Origin: Liolophura sinensis
Taxonomy: Eukaryota > Mollusca > Polyplacophora > Chitonida > Chitonidae
Assembly: GCF_032854445.1 (NCBI RefSeq)
Contig: NC_088295.1
Location: 55,659,249 to 55,723,248 of the forward strand
Length of the DNA stretch: 64,000 bases
Direction: 5' to 3'
In this document: piece by piece, positions 41,860 through 53,902 of the stretch
How positions within the stretch are numbered: the first letter of the stretch is position 1
Layout of the letters: each line of letters opens with the position of its first letter
Notes under the pieces: model-generated
Told to the model about the DNA's origin: nothing
The model's database searches: none
The model's input: only the letters and a program-made list of their open reading frames with translations
Translations under genes and position numbers: made by a program

Positions 41860-42085
41860 TTTAATTATTTATTAATTTGATTTAACTTGTGCCATGTGTG
41901 CTCAAGAATTTTTGCATTTACACACTGGTGGTCAGTTTTCTGATGGGAGAAACTGGAGTGCGTGGAGTAAACCACTGACCTTTGGCAAGTTACTGACGAT
42001 ATTTCGCACACATTCACACCATAATGGAGGCAGGTGGTGTTGATCGAATGCTTATTGTCAGCAGTCCCACGAACACAAGTCGACA
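41860..42085 (-). repeat. SINE-like family 2 copy, reverse orientation
   Basis: Contains 'TTACACACTGGTGGTCAG', 'GTAAACCACTGACCTTTGGC', 'AAGTTACTGACGATATTTCG', 'CACACATTCACACCATAATG' and a tail 'TTATTAATTTGATT'. One of the clearest family 2 copies. Confidence 0.8.
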
Positions 42086-42390
42086 AGTATAAATTAGGGT
42101 CAGTTTTTTATTTTATTTTTTTATTCCTATCTGTACTTTTTGGTAAATACAGATAGGAAATTTATGGCGATTTTCTCTCCGTATGACAAGTGTACTTTAT
42201 GAGTCATTGGGTTTTAAACAGTGTTTGTGTATTAATTGCTTGGAAAGGGTGCTAATATCCACAGTTGCCATAGCAGCTCGACCCAGACACTGTACAGGGA
42301 TATTCCGTGCGCTCCGTCATCGTGGGTTACGTGTACTTCGCAATGTTTATCTTGTTGTCCTGAAGCACTGCTTTAGCATTACATGAAAAT

Positions 42391-42685
42391 ATTTACCGAG
42401 CAATCAACAAGATCTTTTCAGACCGGACACTTTTATGAAACCCTAGCGCGCTCAGCATGGCTGCACCTTTATTCTGGTTAGCTGACACATTTCACAGGGC
42501 CATACTCGGTTGTTCTGTGGTAAAATGCACCTCTGCATATTTGTATCTTCATTCAATAATGCTAACTCCACCTGAGCTGTACAAAACATCGCTGTCTTAG
42601 AAAATGGTGTTAAGTACCATAATTCCTTTGAAATCTCCGCGTTAGCTTAGGAGCACACATCTGCTCCTCCTACTGCAGGCACTAT
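42391..42685 (+). repeat. 295-bp duplicated block, copy A
   Basis: Ungapped match to 43471-43765 (offset exactly 1080): 15 differences in 295 positions, 12 of them transitions. The ATG-initiated frame at 42457 ends early compared with copy B. Confidence 0.97.
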
Positions 42686-43470
42686 AATTTGAGGTTTGAG
42701 TTTTGCACCGCATGTGTCCTCAACTGGTATTTATACAAAGTCATCTACCCTTGAATTCGACAAATCTGGAAATATAGAAATTCAAAGAAAATATAAATTA
42801 ACATGGCGGCCTCTTGTCTTAACCTTCTATAATGTCACTTTTTAGACAGCTTGTCTTTGACCATGAAACTGAAACGTCATAATAAGTGAAATATTCTTTT
42901 ATACGACTCGAACAGCATACCGGATGAAGAAAATACATACATACGTTTGCGTGTTACCTTATCCCGTTGTCTTCTGCTTTAAGACGAAGCATGGTAGCTT
43001 ATTTGTCAGACTTGTCTCCAAACCACAGTGACCTCGTTTTCAATTTCCAGTCGCCTTTTGACACCTCCGCTGTGTTAATGATGGTGAAACCTTTTATGGT
43101 AAGCGTCTAAAGAGCCGACTATCTGGCGGTTAATAAAGACTAGACAGTGACCTCCATAAGTGTTGTCATTGTCCTTTACAGTTGGCTGTCATTTGCAGAC
43201 TTGGACGGCGTCTCTGGTTTAATCTGCCGGAAAATTAATACGCTTTACCTTGGCTTACTTTTCAAAACAATTCCGTATGAAACGTTCTTTAATAAAGTGG
43301 TCCATGAAAACAGTGGTTTGGCAACCACTATAGAAACACGGTGCCTGGGTGATGGGACGTGAATCCACAGTATGGACAAGCGCTAATGGCTAGTTAATAT
43401 TGTTCCTTTAAGCAGGCGTATATTCAAGGAAGCAGTAATGGTGGAAACAATGAGTGGGTCTGACTAATGG

Positions 43471-43765
43471 ATTTACCGAGCAATCAACAAGATCTTTTCA
43501 GACCGGACACTTTTATGAAATCCTAGTGCGCTCAGCATGGCTGCACCTTTACTCTGGTTAGTTGATACATTTCACAGGGCCATACTCGGTCGTTTTGTGG
43601 TAAAATGCACCTCTGCATATTTGTATCTTCATTCAATAATGCTAACTCCATCTGAGCTGTACAAAACATTGCTGCCTGAGAAAATGGTGTTAAGTACAAT
43701 AATTCCGTTGAAATCTCCACGTTAGCTTAGGAGTACACATCTGCTCCTCCTACTGCAGGCACTAT
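43471..43765 (+). repeat. 295-bp duplicated block, copy B
   Basis: Partner of 42391-42685. Its 62-codon frame (43537-43725) is not supported as a gene, because the differences from copy A change amino acids freely and copy A has a stop. Confidence 0.97.
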
Positions 43766-43984
43766 GACTGAAAAAGGTTGATGACTGAAGAAGGTTGTTT
43801 TGTTCTCAGGTCCTATCAGGCTTCATAACGGAAATGAGAGTTCAACTGATTTTGGTACTGACAAATTCATACGCTAAAAAATTATCCGATTATATTTAGT
43901 GTATGTGTATTCAGTGCATTTTACAGATACATGTATAACCAAATTGCTCAGTGTGATTGCAAATTTGTCAATGTGATTGAACAA

Positions 43985-44065
43985 GTTTCCCTGCACCAAA
44001 TAAATACTGTCGGATCGGATTTGAACCCTCTCATACACAATAAGCTTGTTAGCCAAACATGATTA
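43985..44065 (-). repeat. tRNA-like remnant (pol III B-box), reverse orientation
   Basis: On the minus strand 'GGTTCAAATCC' matches a B-box and 'TTTGGCTAACAAGCTTATTG' resembles an A-box/D-arm region. No cloverleaf can be closed, so it is a SINE relic and not a tRNA gene. Confidence 0.4.
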
Positions 44066-44254
44066 GGTATGTAATGCAAGGCTAGAAAAATACCACAGGG
44101 TAGTTTTATGTCGGCATTAAATCAAGGTCAATACGATTCGTGGGTCAAATTAATTCACAGCTAGGAAAAGTTATATGTAGTTATTGTCCGAAAGGTAACC
44201 TTAATGTCTCGATGCTGAAATGGTTCAATCTTCTCCATATTCACGAAAACAGTC

Positions 44255-44480
44255 TCCTCAACGAAGACGGTGTGATAAGTCGCATATGGTCACATATAAC
44301 CAGCGAAATACGGTGTCTTGTCAATTTACCTCGATTATGGTTTTATTTAAATTGTTCATGTAAATACTTTAACAGAAGCTAATTACCCGTCCCCTAGCGT
44401 CATGGCTTAAGAAGAATTAGGTAAAAAAAGATGGAGTGATGTTAACCGCAATATATTAGACGTCACTAGAAAAATGGTCC
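44255..44480 (+). repeat. Dispersed unknown repeat, copy 3 (ORF broken)
   Basis: Aligned with copy 1 from 'ACGAAGACGG' to 'GACGTCACTAG'. The start site CATGGCTTA is kept, but the next codon is TAA. Confidence 0.75.
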
Positions 44481-44984
44481 TAAACTAAGTCTACAGAAGT
44501 GTAAAGAGTAGAAGTGAATAGGGAGTTTGGAGTTCGAACTCTTTTATCGTTAAACGTGAAAAAAGTCCTGCTGTACCATGTGACCTGTCAGAAATGATGG
44601 GCAACTATTTTTAATTACACATACCATAACATTGGCGTATAAAAAAGTTTCGCAAAAATCTATTAGTCAAGGAACGAGTGCTGAGGAGCTGAGGCAAAGG
44701 GGTGCCATTGGTGCCTCTGGAACACGACGACGAGACATGTGGTCAGAAAATTATTGTCATCAAATGTTTGCCCATAATTTGTGGCAACTCATATGGTACA
44801 TTAAGACTTCTTTTTTTACCTTTGAAGACAAATAAGTTCAATTTCTAACTTTTTTGTGACCGGAAGCTTCATGGAAACTATTACAGGAGTTTTGACCTTT
44901 TTCTTTCCGCTCTAAGGAAACTGTCCACGTGTTTCAAATTTGTTTTGCAGTAAGTGAGAACGTGGATTACGGGGAGCAGCTTTG

Positions 44985-45080
44985 ATGGCTTAACCCCTTC
45001 AATGGATTTAATCACTTGAATGGCTTAACCCCTTTGTTGATGGCTTAACCGCTTTGTCCATGGTTTAACCACTTCATGCT
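44985..45080 (+). repeat. Short tandem repeat, ~26-bp unit, 4 copies
   Basis: Four variants of 'GATGGCTTAACCCCTTTGTT' in tandem. Confidence 0.9.
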
Positions 45081-45084
45081 GAAC

Positions 45085-46232
45085 TATGTCTACATCATTC
45101 AACATGCATGGAAAAACATGACAGCCTATCCCCTGAAGTCATACAAAGTCATCCGATCTGATGATAAAAGCGGGAATATTATACACCGCTGTACTACAGT
45201 GTTTGCGGAATGGAATATAACCAAAGATTCTGGCGTTTCGATCGATATTCTACAGATTGCAGATCGTTTTTGTGATATACATCCAACATTATGGTATATA
45301 TGACTGTCTTTGGATCTTAGTTCACAGTGGCCTTTGGTTTGTGGTGTTACATATACCTTGTGGCTATTACAGCACTTATGACATCCCAGCCACGGTCAGA
45401 ATTGGAAGCACTGAATACAATTACTACAGTATTCCCTAGTGACCGTTTCGTAGCGTGTTCTTTTTCAACACAAGCTCGTGAATAGTTTGGAGCTGAGGGA
45501 TCATAGAGAAACCATACGTGTTGAAATTGGCACCAGAATGTCTCAGCGAACGGTCCCACAGCTGATAGTGAAAGCACAGGGTATGTGAACAACCCTGCGG
45601 TGGAAAGCCTCCCCCAGATTCCAACCACAAACGCTTGGAAATAGACACAAACCCACAACGTTCACATAAGGAAATACACTCATATCTTCTCAGTTATGGG
45701 GTAATATAAATCCTCAGGGCTTGTGCTACATGCAGAGATTATTTTTGGTAACTGTCTTGTATATGTTATATGTATTATATATATATATATACATATATTA
45801 TTGCTGCTCTTATATAATATAATATATATATTGCTGCTCTTCGTGGAATACAAATGAATAAAATACACAGATTTCCTGGTGAATAGAGCTGTGAACAGAG
45901 ATAAAAGTTATTTCTGTATAAAGCATTACTTCAAGAGATTCAACATTAAAGCCTTTGGTGGACGAAAAAAGCTATTCATCATTGTGTGTAGATCAATGTT
46001 TCAACCCGACACCCGTTGTGAGATTGACGCTAAGAGGTTATAATGCTTACCTTTCATTGGCTAAGACACAAACGGTAATGTTATTCAGCGCCTGTTTGGC
46101 ACGGGGAATGTGTTTATTCCTCCGCCTTCACTATTAGTGGCGCACTGGTGACAATAACCAATCACCTTGCTCATGTTGCCATTTTAGCAGTCTAACACTC
46201 GCTGAAGGCCACTTATCTTCAACTAATTTTCA
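45085..46232. other. Intergenic, no gene recognised
   Basis: Overlapping open frames on both strands (45076-45439 +, 45347-45658 -) lack recognisable domains. 45770-45845 is AT-rich with a repeated 'ATTGCTGCTCTT'. Nothing else was supported. Confidence 0.55.
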
Positions 46233-46517
46233 CACATGGGAAAGTTGGGGCCTCCGTGGCTCAGTCGGCCAGCGCGTTAGCGCAGCGTAATAACCCAGGA
46301 GTCTCCCACCAATGCGGTCCCTGTGAGTTCAAGTCCAGCTCATGTACGGTCGTACGTGGAAAGGTCTTGCAGCAACCGGCGGATGGTCGTGGGTTTCCCC
46401 CGGGCTCCGTCCGGTTTCCTCCCACCATAATGCTGGCCGCCGTTGTATAAGTGAAATATTCTTGATTGTGGCATAAAAAAACTAATCAAATAAATTCATA
46501 AATCACATTTGAAAGTT
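46233..46517 (+). mobile_element. Full-length SINE (family 1) nested in a family 2 element
   Basis: The body runs about 46247-46503, from 'GGGGCCTCCGTGGCTCAG' to 'AATCAAATAAATTCATAAAT'. Imperfect 14-bp repeats flank it: CACATGGGAAAGTT (46233-46246) and CACATTTGAAAGTT (46504-46517). The sequence after the right repeat, 'CGTCAGTAACTTGCCAAACG', continues the family 2 phrase that the left repeat begins. The SINE therefore split an older family 2 copy. Confidence 0.9.
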
Positions 46518-46582
46518 CGTCAGTAACTTGCCAAACGTCAAGGTTTACCTCCAGCACTGCAGTTTCCTCTACCCATAAACAA
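46504..46582 (+). repeat. SINE-like family 2 fragment (host of the nested SINE)
   Basis: 'GAAAGTTCGTCAGTAACTTGCC', 'GGTTTACCTCCAGCACTGC' and 'TTTCCTCTACCCATAAAC' follow the family 2 order. Confidence 0.75.
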
Positions 46583-49220
46583 ACAGATATCGTAAAGGAG
46601 AAAAGTTATGAGTATAGATAAATAAAAAAAAAACATGAACCAATATTCAAGACCCGAACGAGGATTTTAAAGTATGCCTCAGGCTTGGAGGAAAAAAGTC
46701 ACTATATCTGCAAACACACGTATTGAGGAAGTAACTTATTGTATGACTAACGGCCACAGTTGTCAGCCAGTGTAATTCATTAATTCTGATTCCATTGCAA
46801 TTAATACACTAATACATTGTGTTTTTGTTTTTTGGTTATAGGTATCTCTGACTGAGCATATTCTCTATTGACCCCAGCCCCATGGAATCAGCGTACATAT
46901 GACACCATGTAGGATTAATGGTCCATTAGCGAAGAAATCTTTACGAGTGAACGGTACATATACGTAACTGCGGTGGCGAGTTAAGCCGGGGGTTCTGACT
47001 GGAACAGTCTGAACATACATCTCAAAGTCGCCAGCACACGGACGTCCACGCCTCTGCTACAACTTCTACACGATTCCAGGTTTCTGTCCGCCGTGTTCTG
47101 AAAATCCCTTCTGTCTAGCTGGAGATATATTTACCTCTTTCTTTGGCTCTGACAAAATCCAGTCTACATTGACATAAGGCTATTATTGGAACGGGGCTGT
47201 ACATGGCTTATTCTTTCTGATCCGGAGTTATAGAATAAAAATTTGGAATCAAACAGCTTTCAATGTTACCAGCTTAAATGAGATCTATTCTAGCGTTCCC
47301 GGCTGCAGAATTTAATCAGACGACACAAATCCATATGCAATTCCATATACATCTTACAAAAACAGTTTAAAAGTAGCGTTATGGGCGTGCTTGTATTTCC
47401 GAACCAGATTTAACGCTGGAATTAGGGTTAGTAAAATTATTCAAATAAGCTTTGAACCCTTGCCGTGGGGAACTATATAAACATTCTCCACAACTTCGTG
47501 TATACTTTCATAATATAATCGAAAAATCGTGGGATTTTCGCCTGGAAAAGAAATTTATAAACTACTATTAAATATATATGCGCTCCGCCGACTGGGGATA
47601 ACATTTTCTGTTTTGTTTGGATTGTTTCAACATAATAAAGAGCCACCTGTGGTGTGTATGTCCATGTGTTGCTAACATATGCCCTGTACGATCAGGGGCC
47701 CATTTTACAACGTTAACAATGTCAAGCCCATTTGTCATCAAAACGTTTGTTTTCAGTCACTGTGTGTTGGTATTGAAGTTGGGCCCGGCGAAAGGTACGA
47801 GTGTTTCGTTAAAAGGCACCAGAAGGTGTTGGGAAAACAACACATTAGTACACAGTTTAAAGGCACTTTACGTGAAAGCCCGGATACTCGAGGTTTACAA
47901 GACCCTCGATAGTAGCTATAGAAATGTACCCCAGGGGTAAGAAAATCTTTAACTGCTCTATCGAACCGAAAATTTTCCTTAGGTCAAGCCTGGATATTAA
48001 CTTTCCACACAGGGTGTTACGGGAAAGGTAATTTCCAGATTAACGCGTATATAACCTAATTGACACAGTTTCATCAGTCCAGAGGTTCTAACCTTTATGA
48101 CAACAACAACAAATTGGCAGTGTGCCATGTCAGATATGACCCCCAGCACTGTGTGTTATCACCAAGGGAAGCTCATTTCCCTGATCAACTGATGACTATC
48201 GCTATACTATCGGATCGCCCTGGAGTCGATACTGCTGCGGTGAATAAATAGCCACGGATTTCACATTTTTTGAGTTGAACTATTCCAGATTCAGTACTCA
48301 TTGCAAGTAATCCTAGACGCATTGGGAGAACACCATTCGATATTCCAATGCGTGGAAACAAAAATTACTAGACACCAGAAATGACATTATCGCTACAGCA
48401 ACGACTTCAGTTCTGTTTGGCACAAAACCCCGGAATGCTGTTTATTAAAAGCTTTAAGTCAATGGAATTTGCTCCCATACCTTATCCAAGTAAAATAAGT
48501 AAATGAATGAATGGGTGAACGAGTGATACTCGGAATCCAGGAGTGATTGATCCGTCAACCAGTCAGTCAGGCGTCGCTAATATTGATGGGCATATCAGAT
48601 GCAGTTTAGGTGCCTTTATAAAGAGGCACAAATTGACGCTGATTGCCTGTTTAATTACACTACCGTAAAGTGAAAGACAGCTCCTGACTGATGTTTATGT
48701 CCACTTAAAGACAACCATTCAAAGTATCTTAAAAGTAATTATCGAGAGCAAGTTGACGTCACGTTTACTCTAGTTCTCTAACGTCGAAGGTATTTTCCTT
48801 ATCATAGTCCAACCAGTAGCCTATTGCAGATTAAAGTTGTGAACTTCGGCGAAGAAGGACCAAGTGATAAATAGCTTTCTCGGAAACTGGAAGGATATTT
48901 CTTCCACTGCTTGAACTGTTCATACAGTAGGCATACTATATCATTTATACAGGTTACGAGTAGCCTGCAGATGCACGGTCGAGGTATTCCGGGTTCAGGT
49001 CGTAGCCTCCAGAGGGGTTGTGCGGATGATTTTGAACCCCAGTAAATGACACAAATGGAAATAAATCTAAGCACCACTGAGGCTAATCCAGACATTCGAC
49101 TGTCGCTAGCACCGAAAGACTCCAACTCCTTTTCTTATACCGGCCTAGCGTCGTTGGAGTCTCGACGCTTACAATGTTAATTTAGTACTCCACGAAGGCC
49201 CAGGCCGATTCTCTTTGTTA
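46583..49220. other. Intergenic, no gene recognised
   Basis: No recognised repeat. A frame at 47013-47177 (+) is Cys-rich but isolated. ORFs at 47617-47940, 48060-48251 and 48802-49125 show no domain that I know. Confidence 0.55.
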
Positions 49221-49221
49221 T

Positions 49222-49301
49222 CGGCGAATGCCGCCATGTTGAGCAGATACGCACAAGTCCTGCTTCTTAGTGGAGCAGTGGGACGATGGTGGCATTCGCC
49301 G
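49222..49301. other. Imperfect hairpin, 16-bp stem with one mismatch
   Basis: Arms 'CGGCGAATGCCGCCAT' (49222-49237) and 'ATGGTGGCATTCGCCG' (49286-49301) pair with one G.T/C.A position. Within the 48-nt loop, 'GTCCTGCT' and 'AGCAGTGGGAC' can pair as an inner stem. A 62-codon ORF overlaps but is unremarkable. Confidence 0.6.
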
Positions 49302-50248
49302 TATACCGTGGAAACCTATAATAAATTTATTCTGAAGCGAATAGGGGCATATGGTGGCGGTGCGGTGGATGCGGAAAACAGGAATCATTATCATTTTTAG
49401 GTATCTTATATTTATGTATACTTTGCGTCAGAACTAGTGGTTTAGAAAATGTTCATGACCTAGGCCAGTGGCTTATTTCATTAACTATAAGGCTGACTGC
49501 TGAGATTTCACGAAGCCTCATCTCTAATTCAATTTTTACACCTTAGTCTACTCAGTGGGAGGCTTATTTGCTCTATTACATGCTAAGAAAGGCCATAAAC
49601 TAAAACGAGCATACAAGAGAAAATTCCTTTCTTAAATGGTTTAAGTCAGTCCCCTAAGTAAAATGCATTTTAACATGTTTGATTGTGATATCAATTGGAT
49701 TCAAAAGTACCGAATACATAATAAAACAATTAAAGACAACATATATTAAAATCATCATAAGGGAATATGTTGAAGTTGTGTAATTTTGAAACAATGGAAA
49801 TCGATATAAAAGACAATAACGTAGATAGTGATGGTATTGGTATTAAGCTAATTTCGATTCAGTTCGGTGCTACAAATCCTTTCACGATTAATTTTATTCT
49901 TCATTATATTTGTGTGCATTCTGGTTCTGGACTGGGTCGTAGTTATCCAGTGTTATTAATTAAATAATTAATTTGGTTTGGGATGGGCAATTCCAAACAT
50001 ACACATAGCATCAGTGGCCAGGAATGGCAAATCAACCGATAGTGTAATCAAGATGCGATCAAATATTAAAACCTAGATTCTTAACAACATCAACCTGGTC
50101 ATCAATAATGAATAAAAATGGTTGAATCTTGCCCTATGCCAACACGTTGTTTTGTATCAACGTTGTTTTAGTGCTATTCGCTGGAGGAGTAAATACACTT
50201 CTAGTCATTCAGTTTGGTTTACCGTGGAAAACAAACGCAAGTAATCCT

Positions 50249-50293
<45 letters not shown>

Positions 50294-50935
50294 GAATATT
50301 TATGGGAATATTTAAAAGCAATCTATGCGTTTGTCCAGTTTTCAGTCACCTGGTCGAATTCGACGAGTTGAAGCTTAAGAGAGATGTAGCCATTTGCATA
50401 GTCATCGCCGGGATTTTTCTATAATAGGGGTCCACTGTCCCAGTCAAAGCAGTCCAGAGGCCTTCTAGACCCCGGAAACTATTAGACTCTTTGTATGCCT
50501 GGAGACTGTGTCCTGACGGCATAAGTTTATGCCCGCGAATAAAAAGGCATTTACAGTATCTGAATGGTGTTTTACGCCATACTCAGCATTATGGTGAAAG
50601 GAAATGCTACAAGACTTGAAGTTTAAAACAACCTCGTGATCCTGGGACCTAGTTTTGCAGATATCTTGTTTTGGCGATTTCTGGTCCCAAAAACCATGAC
50701 GAAGTCAGAATAAACTGCATACGTCTCTTTTTTTTATTACTTCTTTAATCATCAAGATTAAAACCTTTTGCAAAGCGTATCGTATCGTGCCGGTCTCGCT
50801 GTCCGCTAGTTGACGATGTCCAGCAAAGCCATCACACTGACGTCAAAAAGTGGAGATCTCCTTGAAATGGAGGAAGTGAAGAAATATATACCCTACATTC
50901 GGTCTCCAATACTTAATTCAATAAACTGTCGACAA
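49302..50935. other. Intergenic, no gene recognised
   Basis: AT-rich. Contains an (AT)n run (50251-50291) and a minimal family 1 SINE tail scrap near 50568-50600 ('GTGTTTTACGCCATACTCAG'). Confidence 0.65.
50251..50291. repeat. (AT)n microsatellite
   Basis: About twenty AT dinucleotides. Confidence 0.97.
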
Positions 50936-51135
50936 CGCTCGTCTGGTGACCTGGGCACACCAACTTTTGTTGAAGGCCACTTACGTCTTCCACGTATGTG
51001 GCGTGCAAGACTGTACGTTACATAACGTGGGAAAATGTTTCAGTGACTTTCCAAAGGTCGCTGGTTTACCACGGGCTCCTCTCCACCCAAAAACTGATCT
51101 TGAATGTAGCGATGGAGTGAACAACAATCAAACAA
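50936..51135 (+). repeat. SINE-like fragment (family 2 related)
   Basis: 'CGTGGGAAAATGTTTCAGTG' then 'ACTTTCCAAAGGTCGCTGGTTTACCACGGGCTCC' and a tail 'CAATCAAACAAATAAATAA' follow the family 2 order. Confidence 0.65.
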
Positions 51136-51254
51136 ATAAATAATATGTTGGTACTAGTATTACCACATCGTCTCAGCATACTGTCATATGGAATTGTGTA
51201 TTTCCACCGGTTTATGATGTTCAGTGGCAGTGTTATGTGAAAAATACATATTGA

Positions 51255-52120
51255 TACTTTTAATCCTGAAATTAACAATAATATTGAACTACAACTTTAG
51301 GCTTTCCAGAGTGAAGCGCTAGGAAGTGTTTGTATTCTGACATCATAAAACTGGTCATTAAAAACACAGAGGCTGTATAATAGACATTCTGGAAGGGACA
51401 GATGGCAATGCCTAAGTGCAATGACAGAACTGAATCCAAACCGAAATATGAACGCCATTCTAGAGATTTAGAATTCGTCGTCCCCTCAAATAGAACAAAA
51501 TTATTGAGATATTTGTGTTTTTATTAATTTTACTGGATAGGCCGTCTTACGACGTAACATTCCATTTCTTGGATTCTCGCCCGGTATTCACCAAACAGTA
51601 TGTTGAAGCAGGTGCCAAGGAATTTATGCCGCCAGTCTTGGTTTACATGTACTTACATGTCAAGTATGTAGCCAGTATAAAGTGGGTGTGTTTCTTTTGA
51701 TTACTGACGAGGTCACCGTAGGCCTAATTTGTTGGAAGTTGGACAAAGTCGATAGCATAAATCCTGGAAATGTTAGGCTTGGCACTCCCACGCATAACTC
51801 TGTAGGTCGAACTATAGCTGTCACTCTACGCTGAAAACACTGTAGGCCAAAGCATACAACCTGTGGAAACACCATTCGATTAACAGCTACAGCTTTGTAC
51901 GATACTGTATAGTACGTATGCATCAACGTTAGCAGTCAGTGATCAGGGATTCGCTTTGTGAATTATTGGCAAATATTGGATTTACCCTAGCGAATAAGGT
52001 CTCAAGGGATCGTCTTGGAGAGATTTACCATTGTTAGTTCAACAGAACCGGTAAGATATACCGTTTCTTTGCTATTGTTGTTAGACAGTTATGTGTTAGA
52101 CGAAGGAATATACTTTTGTA
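51255..52120 (+). repeat. Local segmental duplication, copy A
   Basis: Matches 52540-53465 in order. The best part (51678 onward against 53029 onward) differs at about 6 of 117 positions. Shared landmarks: 'GTGGGTGTGTTTCTTTTGAT', 'GTTAGGCTTGGCACTCCCAC', 'AATAAGGTCTCAAG(G/A)GATCG', 'CTTGGAGAGATTTACCATTG'. The earlier part is much less similar. Confidence 0.92.
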
Positions 52121-52450
52121 ACACAAACAGCACAGTGTCTCCAGCATATATGTAGCTCGATTGTGTTGTGAAAATATTCAGCATAGTTTTTTTTCCAAAG
52201 AATGCTTTGGGCAACTGAAGAGAAAACTTCTTGCATCAAACCAAGTCGTTTGAATCTGTGCAAGGACAATCTGGAGGACTTTTCAGGTATAGCCATAACC
52301 CGCAAATACAAAATGCCAGGTATAGACCTACAGACATGTTAACAAGTCCACTGTCACGGGATGTTATATTCTGTCTGAGTTGTGAAGTTGCAAGGGCTCA
52401 GTGATGAATGATGATCTATCATCATGAGATGAATGCGTTTTTCTGCTTGT

Positions 52451-52540
52451 CATTTATGTATTTATGTATTTATTTATTTAATTGGTGTTTTACGCAGTAC
52501 TCAAGAATATTTCACTTATATGACAGCAGCCATTTCTCCT
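52451..52540 (-). repeat. SINE (family 1) tail fragment, reverse orientation
   Basis: (ATTT)n followed by 'TTGGTGTTTTACGCAGTACTC' and 'AAGAATATTTCACTTATATG'. Confidence 0.88.
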
Positions 52541-53465
52541 ATTTAATCCTGATGTTAACAATTGTGTCGAATCACTGCTTTCCAGAAAAGAATCATGTGA
52601 AGTGCTTGGAAGTGTTCACTTTCTAACATTATAGGAGTTTTCAGCAACAAGGTGCAGGCTATACAACGGTAGGCCTAACCCACTGACATTGTGCGAATGG
52701 CAGACGGGAAAGGCAAAGTTGATGACGGAGTCACGTATCAATCTGAAACTAAGGCCACTCTAGAGGCTAGATTTAGTCCATCCCTTAAATTGAACAAAAT
52801 GAATGAGATATTCATGTTTTTATTTGTTTATTGGATAGTTGTCTCACACCGTACTCAAAAATATTTCATTTCTGGAATCCCTGCCAGGCATCTGCCAAAC
52901 ATGTTGACGTAAAGCCTGGGAGAAACCAGCGGGTGCCAGGGAATTTATATCTTATTCACGCGGGCTTGGGTAAAAATAATTACAATGTGCTAGTTTCTAT
53001 TTAATGACATGTAAAGTAGTAGCCAGGTTAAAGTGGGTGTGTTTCTTTTGATTACTGACGAGGTCAACGTAAGCCTGATTTGTTGGAAGTTGGACAAAGT
53101 CGATAGCATTAACCCTTGAAATGTTAGGCTTGGCACTCCCACGCATGACTTTATAGGTCAAATTATAGCTGACCGCTGTACGCTGAAAAAACTGCCAAAG
53201 AATGCAAGTTGTCGAAACACCATTCGGTTAGCAAGTATAGTTTTATACCATTTATGTGTATAGTACGTGAGCATCAACGTTAGCAGTCGGTGGCCATTAA
53301 TTGGATATCGAATTAAATATTTGATTTACCTCCATCGAATAAGGTCTCAAGAGATCGTCTTGGAGAGATTTACCATTGTTATTTTCACAGAACTAGTAAG
53401 AGCTACTGTTTCTTTACTGTTGATATTGGATAGATATGTTTTATACGAAAGCCTATGCAAAACAC
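52540..53465 (+). repeat. Local segmental duplication, copy B
   Basis: Partner of 51255-52120. It contains a SINE tail remnant near 52830-52870 ('CACACCGTACTCAAAAATAT') whose worn counterpart is visible in copy A at 51540-51560, so the SINE was there before the duplication. Confidence 0.92.
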
Positions 53466-53822
53466 ATAGCTCTGCGATCTTCAGCATTTTATTACAAAAA
53501 GTACTCCAGCACATCCGTTAATAACGTTGATGATGGTTTGATATTCCTGAATTCATGCGTAAAACTTGGAATTGCTCCTGTCAGAGATATATTGAGGATG
53601 GCAAAGGAGTTAGAAAATGTTCTCATAAGCACACACATAAGCCATGTAATGCGCAGATACACCCAATTTCGTGGAGCTGTCACAAATGTCCATACGAAAA
53701 CACACTGTTGGGTTTGAACGAACGTTGTTGGATGAAAAACGTTCTTCCAGAACCAAAAGAACTTAGATAAACCAAAACCGAGTCACGGGCATTTGGTGCC
53801 TTCGCTCTATCGCTCTATCAAG

Positions 53823-53902
53823 GGGCAGCAGTGAATCCACATGTTGTTCCAATATCCGAGTGGGAATGAACGTGGGTGCCAGGATGGGTGTCCGCGCCAT
53901 GG
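53823..53902 (+). other. Possible exon upstream of 54131, weak
   Basis: A pyrimidine-rich acceptor-like tract (CGCTCTATCGCTCTATCAAG) precedes an open frame reading STCCSNIRVGMNVGARMGV. It reaches a good donor ATGG|GTATGT at 53902/53903 in phase 1, the phase required by the exon at 54131. This is a splice-model inference only. Confidence 0.15.

Noticed and set aside
43537-43725. 62-codon ORF in the 295-bp block
   Set aside because: The other copy has an in-frame stop and the differences are mostly amino-acid changing, so there is no sign of coding constraint.
45076-45658. Overlapping frames of 60-103 codons on both strands
   Set aside because: Both strands are open at once and neither shows a domain or splice context; likely chance.
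47013-47177. 54-codon Cys-rich + frame (GFCPPCSENPFC)
   Set aside because: Intriguing composition, but isolated, short, with no convincing splice sites or relatives. Not strong enough to list as a gene.
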